Both the position numbers and the translations under genes were made by a program. Shown piece by piece: positions 1-5,138 of a stretch of DNA of 7,648 nt. Origin of the DNA: DASPKS01 sp035628035 (GTDB lineage Bacteria; Bacteroidota; Rhodothermia; Rhodothermales; Rubricoccaceae); contig DASPKS010000090.1 in NCBI GenBank assembly GCA_035628035.1, positions 1 through 7,648 on the forward strand, read 5' to 3'. Within the stretch, counting starts at the first letter, position 1. Every line of letters begins with the position of its first letter. The notes beneath the pieces were generated by a model that saw only the letters and a list, made by a program, of their open reading frames with translations, did no database searches and was not told the origin of the DNA.

Positions 1-1
1 C

Positions 2-586
2 GCCTTCACGCTGGAGCTGGACGCCAGCGACCTCGCGCAGTGGGCGGAGGCCGGCGGGGGGGAGGCGTCCGTAGAGCCGTGGCCCGCGGAGGCGTGGGCG
101 CCGCGCGCCATTCGGCTCGGCGGGCTCGGGGACCTCTCGAAAGCGGAGCGCGGCGTGGTGCAGGCAGCGGTGGACGCCGTCGTGGAGGCGCACGCGCTGC
201 TGGCGCCGGCCGGGCTCGGCGCCGGCTACCGCGCCCGCGATGAGGTGGCGCTGTTCGCGCTCCACGCGAGCGAGACGCCGGACACCTTCCGCACGACCAC
301 GGGGGAGCCGGTGGACCCCCTCGACCTCGCGCTGTTCACGAAGCTCTTGCCCCGCCTCGAAGGCGGACGTGCTCCGGTACGCGAGGCGGTCCTGGCCCTC
401 CTCGGCTGGGCAGTGGACGGCACCCCACGCCGCGAGGAGTCACCCGCCACCGCGCTCCTCGACGGGTGGGAGGGCGCCGGCCGCAGCGACGACTTCCCCG
501 GGGCGCGCTTCCCGCGCACGGCGGCCCGCCTCGCCCGCATGGCCGACGCGCTGCTCAGCGAGGGCTTCGCGTCGTTCTGGACCTAG
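2..586 (+). CDS. McrB-like AAA+ ATPase, C-terminal fragment (5' end outside window)
   Basis: This open frame enters from the left edge and ends at TAG 584-586, giving 194 visible residues. It begins with AFTLELD, which resembles the strand after the sensor region in McrB-like AAA+ proteins (often DRAFxIEL). It continues with GAGYRARDEV (visible residues about 73-82), like the sensor-2/C-terminal helical lid, then a KLLPRLEG segment. It ends in FPRTAARLARM...GFASFW, a tail I associate with McrB-type ATPases paired with DUF2357 nucleases. Walker A and B would lie upstream, so nucleotide type and specificity domain cannot be read. In the family, the ATPase/GTPase hexamer recognises nucleic acid and drives the McrC-type nuclease; a matching nuclease lies downstream at 1230-2963. 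The GTG at 155 is internal, because the frame and the conserved motifs extend to its left. The assignment rests on motif recognition; another MoxR/McrB-clade ATPase is the main alternative. Confidence 0.72.
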   Translation, partial: AFTLELDASDLAQWAEAGGGEASVEPWPAEAWAPRAIRLGGLGDLSKAERGVVQAAVDAVVEAHALLAPAGLGAGYRARDEVALFALHASETPDTFRTTTGEPVDPLDLALFTKLLPRLEGGRAPVREAVLALLGWAVDGTPRREESPATALLDGWEGAGRSDDFPGARFPRTAARLARMADALLSEGFASFWT

Positions 587-1194
587 CGCCTGTCTCCCGC
601 GGCGCCGAGCGCGGCTTGGACCTCTTCGAGCCGCGCGCGGAAGCGCACAGCCGATGGGTTGTCGGGCAGGGCGGAGGGGTCGTCGGACACCGGGAGGTCC
701 ATCGTGAGGTCGTCCTCGCCGGGGACGGTATGGGCACCGAGGCGGAGGAGCCACTCGACCATCCGCGTGTTGTCGCGGGCGACGACGCCGCGGAGCGTCC
801 GCACGCCGCGCCGGGCGGCGAGGACGTAGAGGAGCGCCATGAGGAGCGTGCCGAGCCCGTGCCCCTGCGCCTCGTCCACGACCGTCACGGCGAACTCAGC
901 GGTGTCGGGTTCGCCGGGCAGACGGATGAAGCGCGCCACACCGAGGCCGTGCGCCTCCTTCTCGTCGCCGGGGGCGCCCCAGGCAACGTGGTTCATCTGG
1001 TCCACCTCGGTGAGGTAGTCGAGCTGCGCCTCGCTGAGGTGGGCCAGCGGCGCCAGGAACCGGTACCGCCGCGACGCCTCCGAGAGCTCCTCGAACCCGT
1101 GCCGGATGCGCTCGCGGTCCTCGGGCCCGACGGGGCGGAGGACGACCGGCGTGCCGTCGTCGAGGCGGAAGGAGAGCGAAGGCGCGTCGGGCAC
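583..1194 (-). CDS. GNAT-family N-acetyltransferase (Pat-like lysine acetyltransferase subgroup likely)
   Basis: This is a complete 203-residue protein. GNAT enzymes move an acetyl group from acetyl-CoA to an amine. The fold opens with GTPVVLRPVGPEDRERI (about 14-30), then a SRRYRFLAPLAHLSEAQLDYL segment (from about 42) and LTEVDQMNHVAWGA, an arrangement I know from the acetyltransferase domain of Pat/YfiQ-type protein acetylases. Motif A, the acetyl-CoA pyrophosphate loop, is Q110-G-H-G-L-G115 after the strand FAVTVVD, fitting Q/RxxGxG/A. DNTRMVEWLLRLGA near 155 fits motif B. No cyclic-nucleotide or acyl-CoA-synthetase domain is fused, so this is a stand-alone enzyme. The start is GTG at 1194; an in-frame TGA lies about 11 codons upstream and there is no clear Shine-Dalgarno. 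The gene lies between, and opposite to, two halves of a restriction-like module. Its stop overlaps the ATPase stop by four bases. Substrate unknown; a role in the restriction module is speculation. Confidence 0.88.
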   Translation of the reverse strand: MPDAPSLSFRLDDGTPVVLRPVGPEDRERIRHGFEELSEASRRYRFLAPLAHLSEAQLDYLTEVDQMNHVAWGAPGDEKEAHGLGVARFIRLPGEPDTAEFAVTVVDEAQGHGLGTLLMALLYVLAARRGVRTLRGVVARDNTRMVEWLLRLGAHTVPGEDDLTMDLPVSDDPSALPDNPSAVRFRARLEEVQAALGAAGDRR

Positions 1195-1229
1195 GGGTGG
1201 CGTATGCTGGCGGCCTCATTCTACGCCCG
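1195..1229. promoter_or_regulatory. 35-bp divergent gap with possible -10 elements
   Basis: This is the only space between the GTG of the acetyltransferase (1194, minus strand) and the probable ATG of the nuclease (1230, plus strand). On the minus strand TAGAAT (1223-1218) is a good -10 match about 24 nt before the GTG. On the plus strand TATGCT (1203-1208) is a passable -10 about 21 nt before the ATG. Neither has a recognisable -35 at 17 bp; those would fall inside the opposing genes. If both are used, RNA polymerase would compete for the same stretch. This is inference from short matches only. Confidence 0.3.
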
Positions 1230-2963
1230 ATGCCGACGCTGTTCGCCCTGGAGACCGAGCGCTTCCGCCTGTCGTGGAGCGGCCCCGCCGCTGGCAGCGA
1301 GGGGGGCGTGGTCTCGGCGCACGCGCTCCGACGGGGGGCGGACCTTCGGCTTCGGGTGCAGGGGCAGGACGTGCCCGGTGCGAGGGGAACGCTGGCGCTC
1401 ACGGAGCAGACCGCCTACACCGTCCTCCTCCAGAGTCGAACGGGGGCCCCCGTCGCGCTCGCCACGCGCGACCCGGTGTCACTGGGCGGGCTCGCCCGGA
1501 GCGAGGACGGCCGCATCGTCCACGGCCCGGTGGACTTCGGCGACCAGGTCGGCACCGCCGCCTTCACCGTGCGGGCCGGCGGCGTGCCGGAGGTCACGTT
1601 CTGTGTCGAGGTCCTCCCGGCGAAGCTCACGCCCGGCGAGGTGGCCACCCTGCGCCAGGAAGTCGAGGCCGTGCTCGCCGACCTCGCCCTCACTTACCTC
1701 GCGCCGACGACCACGCGGACCTCCCGGCCCGGAGGACGGCCGGAGCGGCTGGCGTGGCTCACCCTCCTCCGCGACGCGCTGCCGCCGCTCGAACGCGCGC
1801 TAGAGACGATCGCCCGCCGCCCACGCGCGGAGATCGTCCGTGCGGAAACCCCGCTCCGGGTTGGGGCCGTCCAGCGGCCGGACAGCGGGGTGCGCCGCGC
1901 GCTCCGCCGGGCCCCGACGGGGCCCACGGAGCGGATGCACTTCGTTGACAAAGAGGTCAGCGTGCCGGCGGTGCTCGCGCTGCGGCCGCCCGCGCTTTCG
2001 CTCGACACTCCCGCGCACCGGTGGCTCCGGGCCCGCCTCGATGTGGCGCGGCGTCGACTGGCCGCGATCCGCCGAGAGGAGGCCGAGCGCACAACGCCGT
2101 TTGCCTCCAGCCCCCGGCAGCCCGTGATCCAGCACGAGCTGGGGGCGATGGGTCGTCGGCTCAGCTCGCTGCTCGGCGTGCCGCCACTGGCGGAGGCTTC
2201 GCCGGACCGCCCGCCGCTCGTCGCGCCGCTCCTGCTCCGCCTTGCGCCCGCCTACACCGACGCGTACGAGGCCCTTCGCCTGCTCGACCTCGGGCTTGCG
2301 CTCGCCGAGGGCGCGCTCGCGGCCGCGCCGCGTGGGCTCGCCGCGCTCTACGAGACGTGGGCCTACGTCGCCGTCGTCCGCGCTGTGGCGCAGCAGACCG
2401 GGCAGCCCGTGCCAGCCGCGCGGTTCTTCGCCGTCACCGCGCGCGGGGTACGCGTGACGCTGCGCGCGGGGCACGCCCACGCCGTCCGCTTCGCGCTCGA
2501 CGGCGGGGGCCACGTGGAGGTGGCCTACAACCCGCGCTTCCCCGCGCCGCCCGGCCTCCTCGCGCAACGGCCCGACCTCCTCATCACCATCCACCGGCCC
2601 GGCCGCGCCACACGTGCGCTCGTGCTCGACGCGAAGTACCGCCGCGACGACAGCGCGGCGTATCGCCGTCGCCACGGCGCGCCGGGTCCCCCTGAGGACG
2701 CCCTCGGCGACCTCCACCGCTACCGCGACGCCCTCCTCGTACCTGGGCCGGGCGGCGTCGAGCGGTTCGTCGAGGCGGCCGTGGCGCTCTTCCCCTACCG
2801 CGAGGCACCGGCCGGCACGTTTCCCTCGGAATCTCCCTCTGGTCGATTTGGTGAGAGCCGGCTGTGGGCAAGCCTGTCCGAGATCGGCATCGGCGCGATC
2901 CCGCTCCTGCCGGGGGAGACGGGCTACCTCGACCGTTGGCTCGGGGCTACGCTCGGCCCGTGA
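1230..2963 (+). CDS. McrC-like DUF2357 / PD-(D/E)XK nuclease
   Basis: This is a 577-residue protein, probably the DNA- or nucleic-acid-cleaving subunit of a Type IV-like (McrBC-related) restriction system. Residues about 50-330 look like DUF2357: a beta-rich N-terminal part (FCVEVLPAKLTPGEVATLR), helical segments, then DTPAHRWLRARLD (compare the family's NTPENR) and PVIQHELGAMGRRL. Residues about 370-577 form the PD-(D/E)XK (PDDEXK_7-type) nuclease. E375 lies in LYETWAYV, D449 in RPDLLITI, and D467-A-K469 in LVLDAKYRR, followed by DLHRYRDAL (494-502), a conserved element after the active site. The C-terminus SEIGIGAIPLLPG is also family-like. I chose ATG 1230 over GTG 1197 because the earlier codons overlap the divergent gap and lack family character. 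No Shine-Dalgarno is visible. Only three lysines occur in the protein and one is the catalytic K469. Its ATPase partner ends at 586. The target (modified DNA, or RNA as proposed for some relatives) cannot be read. Confidence 0.82.
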   Translation: MPTLFALETERFRLSWSGPAAGSEGGVVSAHALRRGADLRLRVQGQDVPGARGTLALTEQTAYTVLLQSRTGAPVALATRDPVSLGGLARSEDGRIVHGPVDFGDQVGTAAFTVRAGGVPEVTFCVEVLPAKLTPGEVATLRQEVEAVLADLALTYLAPTTTRTSRPGGRPERLAWLTLLRDALPPLERALETIARRPRAEIVRAETPLRVGAVQRPDSGVRRALRRAPTGPTERMHFVDKEVSVPAVLALRPPALSLDTPAHRWLRARLDVARRRLAAIRREEAERTTPFASSPRQPVIQHELGAMGRRLSSLLGVPPLAEASPDRPPLVAPLLLRLAPAYTDAYEALRLLDLGLALAEGALAAAPRGLAALYETWAYVAVVRAVAQQTGQPVPAARFFAVTARGVRVTLRAGHAHAVRFALDGGGHVEVAYNPRFPAPPGLLAQRPDLLITIHRPGRATRALVLDAKYRRDDSAAYRRRHGAPGPPEDALGDLHRYRDALLVPGPGGVERFVEAAVALFPYREAPAGTFPSESPSGRFGESRLWASLSEIGIGAIPLLPGETGYLDRWLGATLGP

Positions 2964-3054
2964 AGAGGTAGCGTCCCAGGTTTTTTCAGCCGTGTGGAGG
3001 GGCAGGACCGCTCGATGCACCGGGTAACTTGGCTGCGCCCCTCACCCTGCCCCG

Positions 3055-4638
3055 ATGCGCGTCCTCATTACCGACGACCTCGCCCCGACCTGCCTCCAGC
3101 GCCTCGCCGATGCCGGGCTTGAGGCCGACGTCCAGCTCAAGAAGTCGCCGGAGGAGCTGAAGGCGCTCGCGGCCGGCGCGGCGGGCTGGATCATCCGGAG
3201 CGGGACCACCATCACGGCCGACCTCCTCGCGGCCGCCGCCGGGCTGAAGGTGATCGGGCGCGCCGGCGTCGGCGTGGACAACGTGGACCTCGAGGCGGCC
3301 ACGCGGCGCGGTGTCCTCGTCGTCAACGCCCCCGATGGGAACACCGTCTCGACGGCCGAGCACACGTGCGCGATGATCCTCGCGCTGGCCCGGCGGATCC
3401 CCCAGGCGCATGCCGCCCTCGCCGCCGGGCGGTGGGAGCGGAAGCCGTTCTCCGGCGCCGAGCTCGATGGGAAGACGCTCGGCGTCGTCGGCGTGGGGAA
3501 GGTGGGCCGCGCCGTCGCCGAGCGGATGCGGGCCTTCGGGATGGAGGTGATTGGGTTCGACCCCGTGCTCTCGGTCGAGGCAGCCGAGCGGGCCGGCATC
3601 GAGCCGGTCGCGCTGGACGAGATCTGGCGACGGAGCGACGTCATCACGTTCCACTCGCCGCTGAACGACGCCACGCGGGGCCTCCTCAACGCCGACACCC
3701 TCGCGCGGTGCAAGGATGGCGTGCGCGTGGTCAACTGCGCGCGCGGCGGGATCGTGGACGAGGCCGATCTCCTCGATGCGCTCCAGAGTGGGAAAGTGGC
3801 CGGCGCCGCGCTCGACGTGTTCTCGTCCGAGCCGCCGGGCGACGCGCTCGCGCCGCTGCTCCGCCATCCCAACGTCGTCGTCACGCCGCACATCGCGGCC
3901 TCGACCGACGAGGCGCAGGAGAAGGTGGCCGTGCAGATCACCGAGGAGGTGGTACGGGCGCTACGGGGGCAGCCCGTCCTCCACCCCGTCAACGCCGCGG
4001 CCATCCGGATGGCCGCGCAGCCGGAGGTGGCGCCGTACCTCGACCTCGCCGTCCGTCTCGGCCGCATCGCGGCCCAGCTCGTCGACGGGCCGGTGGCGCG
4101 CGTGGTGGTGGGGTGCGCGGGGGAGACGGCGGGCCGCTACGCCGAGGTGCTGAGCGTGGGCGCGCTCGCGGGCGTGCTCGCCCGCTGGAGCGAGGAGCCC
4201 ATCAACCTCGTAAACGCGCCGGCCCTCGCCCACGAGATGGGCCTCCGCGTCGAAGAGCAGCGCCGCGCCGATGGGGGGGACTTCGCCAACCTCATCGAGG
4301 TGACGCTGGAGACGGCGCACGGCTCGCGGACCGTTCGGGGGACCGTCCTCGGCCGTGAGGACCTCCGCCTCGTGGGCCTCGACGGGTTCCCCTTCGAGGT
4401 GCGCCCCGAAGGCCACCTCCTCTTCTATCAGAACGTGGACCGGCCGGGCGTTCTCGCCACCGTGGGGGCGCTCCTCGCGGAGGCGGGGATCAACATCGCC
4501 GGGCTCGCGCTCGGGCGCGAGGCCCCCGGCGCGACGGCGCTGACCGTGCTCACGACGGATGAGCCGATCCCGGCGGCCGTCGTCCGCCGCATCGCCGGCG
4601 TGGACGAGGTGCACGATGTCCGCGTCGCGACGGTGTAG
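3055..4638 (+). CDS. serA: D-3-phosphoglycerate dehydrogenase, long form with ACT domain
   Basis: SerA oxidises 3-phosphoglycerate to 3-phosphohydroxypyruvate with NAD+, the first step of serine synthesis in the cytosol. The 527 residues match the usual long (type 1) form. The N-terminal substrate domain contains GRAGVGVDNVD (68-78) and NAPDGNTVSTAEH (91-103). The NAD-binding fold has G146-V-G148-K-V-G151 with D169 placed to bind the adenosine ribose. The catalytic set is R230 (NCARGG), E259 (SSEPP) and H279 (TPHIAAS). Residues about 315-450 form the intervening ASB-like domain. About 455-527 is an ACT domain starting LLFYQNVDRPGVL, the usual site of serine feedback or regulation. The ATG at 3055 is followed directly by the canonical first strand (MRVLITDDL); there is no Shine-Dalgarno. 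No serC or serB neighbour is seen, so it appears to be transcribed alone. The shorter SerA type and general hydroxyacid dehydrogenases are excluded by the ASB and ACT regions. Confidence 0.96.
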   Translation: MRVLITDDLAPTCLQRLADAGLEADVQLKKSPEELKALAAGAAGWIIRSGTTITADLLAAAAGLKVIGRAGVGVDNVDLEAATRRGVLVVNAPDGNTVSTAEHTCAMILALARRIPQAHAALAAGRWERKPFSGAELDGKTLGVVGVGKVGRAVAERMRAFGMEVIGFDPVLSVEAAERAGIEPVALDEIWRRSDVITFHSPLNDATRGLLNADTLARCKDGVRVVNCARGGIVDEADLLDALQSGKVAGAALDVFSSEPPGDALAPLLRHPNVVVTPHIAASTDEAQEKVAVQITEEVVRALRGQPVLHPVNAAAIRMAAQPEVAPYLDLAVRLGRIAAQLVDGPVARVVVGCAGETAGRYAEVLSVGALAGVLARWSEEPINLVNAPALAHEMGLRVEEQRRADGGDFANLIEVTLETAHGSRTVRGTVLGREDLRLVGLDGFPFEVRPEGHLLFYQNVDRPGVLATVGALLAEAGINIAGLALGREAPGATALTVLTTDEPIPAAVVRRIAGVDEVHDVRVATV

Positions 4639-4647
4639 CCCTGCGGC

Positions 4648-4669
4648 GAAGGGGCTTCCTTTTTCCCCT
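4648..4669 (+). terminator. weak intrinsic terminator candidate after serA
   Basis: Ten bases after the serA stop, GAAG-GGG-CTTC can form a short 4-bp stem with a 3-nt loop, followed by C and TTTTT (4660-4664). An alternative fold pairs AGGGG (4650-4654) with CCCCT (4665-4669). Either stem is weak for a terminator, but the T-run is conspicuous in GC-rich DNA and the position is right. Confidence 0.33.
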
Positions 4670-4799
4670 AATCCGTATGGAGCCCGCGCCGTAGGTTCGC
4701 GTTGAGAGCGGCGATCTGAGCGTTCTCGCCGGCCGCGGGTGTGCTCCCGAGTCCTTGGACGGAGGCATGCCGCGCGCCGCGCAGGGCCCTCAGAGTGCC
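4670..4799. other. intergenic stretch, nothing recognised
   Basis: The bases between the serA terminator candidate and the promoter at 4800 contain no open frame with protein-like composition, no tRNA cloverleaf and no clear repeat. The short frames crossing it on both strands give Arg/Ala/Gly-rich nonsense typical of GC-rich shadow frames. Upstream control sites for the receptor gene could lie here, but I recognise none. Confidence 0.5.
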
Positions 4800-4829
4800 T
4801 TGACTCTCTCGCAGAGGGCCGTCTATATT
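4800..4829 (+). promoter_or_regulatory. sigma-70-like promoter for the TonB-receptor gene
   Basis: TTGACT (4800-4805) and TATATT (4824-4829) are separated by 18 bp. Each differs from the TTGACA/TATAAT consensus at one position. This is by far the most AT-rich, promoter-like spot in the window, and it lies upstream of the receptor gene on the same strand. Transcription would begin near 4836, giving a leader of about 300 nt before ATG 5139. The Bacteroidota TAnnTTTG-type -7 element is not present here. Usage is inferred, not shown. Confidence 0.6.
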
Positions 4830-4922
4830 CGGCCCGCGTGTCACCCTTAACGTCCCCTTCATACCGCGAAGACGCCAGGACGGGTTGCTACAACGTGCCA
4901 GTGCCGGATCCCTTTCTCCACT

Positions 4923-4945
4923 CCGGAGGCCTTCGGGCGCTCCGG
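4923..4945 (+). other. UUCG-capped RNA hairpin in the leader
   Basis: CCGGAG (4923-4928) pairs with CTCCGG (4940-4945). Inside it GCC (4929-4931) pairs with GGC (4936-4938) around the loop TTCG (4932-4935), leaving one bulged G (4939). The C(UUCG)G loop is an exceptionally stable tetraloop in RNA. No T-run follows, so this is not a standard terminator; an mRNA-stabilising or folding-nucleus role is possible. Confidence 0.5.
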
Positions 4946-5124
4946 GGGAGGGAGCGGCGGGTACGGAGGGAGCCCCGCCCGGTTTCAGTCGCTAGGGATG
5001 ACGGGGGCTCAACGCGCTGCGGGGCTCGCCCTCCCCTTCTTGAGCACCCCAGTAGATAGAGACGCATCCACCAGCCAAGAGCCGCGCCCTCCCCGGCGCG
5101 ACCGGCTTCCAAACCCACCATCTC

Positions 5125-5132
5125 GGAGGAGG
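5125..5132 (+). promoter_or_regulatory. strong Shine-Dalgarno GGAGGAGG
   Basis: GGAGGAGG ends six bases before ATG 5139, an ideal spacing. It decides the start in favour of 5139 over the in-frame ATG at 5148. The other three visible starts in this window have no comparable motif. Confidence 0.85.
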
Positions 5133-5138
5133 TAGCAT

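Larger units (their letters stand above)
4836..5138 (+). promoter_or_regulatory. long, structure-rich 5' leader of the receptor mRNA
   Basis: About 300 nt lie between the predicted transcription start and the receptor ATG with no convincing gene. The stretch holds several pairing options. There is a UUCG-capped hairpin at 4923-4945. An 8-bp long-range stem can form between GGGGAGGG (4945-4952) and CCCTCCCC (5029-5036). GAGCCCC (4970-4976) can pair with either of two GGGGCTC copies (5004-5010 or 5021-5027), and GGCGGG (4956-4961) can pair with CCCGCC (4974-4979). Four G-runs lie at 4944-4970. I compared it by eye with cobalamin, TPP, SAM and fluoride riboswitch cores and saw no match. It may be a control leader of unknown type or simply GC-rich sequence that folds easily. 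Confidence 0.4.

Noticed and set aside
466..1803. Long plus-strand open frame across the acetyltransferase gene (445 codons)
   Set aside because: It is antisense to the GNAT gene and overlaps the nuclease gene out of frame. Its translation is low-complexity Arg/Gly/Ala/Ser, whereas the other frames carry recognised family motifs.
2946..2986. T6 run (2981-2986) after the nuclease gene, with GCTAC/GTAGC possible stem upstream
   Set aside because: The stem is only 5 bp with a 17-nt loop, overlaps the coding end, and is separated from the T-run by eight unpaired bases. It is too weak to call a terminator.
3025..3032. TAACTTGG upstream of serA, one mismatch from the Bacteroidota -7 element TAnnTTTG
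   Set aside because: No TTG-type -33 element at the proper distance, and a single short match is not enough. It remains a possible serA promoter.
4668..5059. Small frames on both strands between serA and the receptor
   Set aside because: They overlap the promoter, have no Shine-Dalgarno, and their composition looks like random GC-rich translation.
4836..5138. Known riboswitch (cobalamin, TPP, SAM or fluoride) in the receptor leader
   Set aside because: By-eye comparison shows none of the conserved core boxes of these classes. An Rfam search would settle it.
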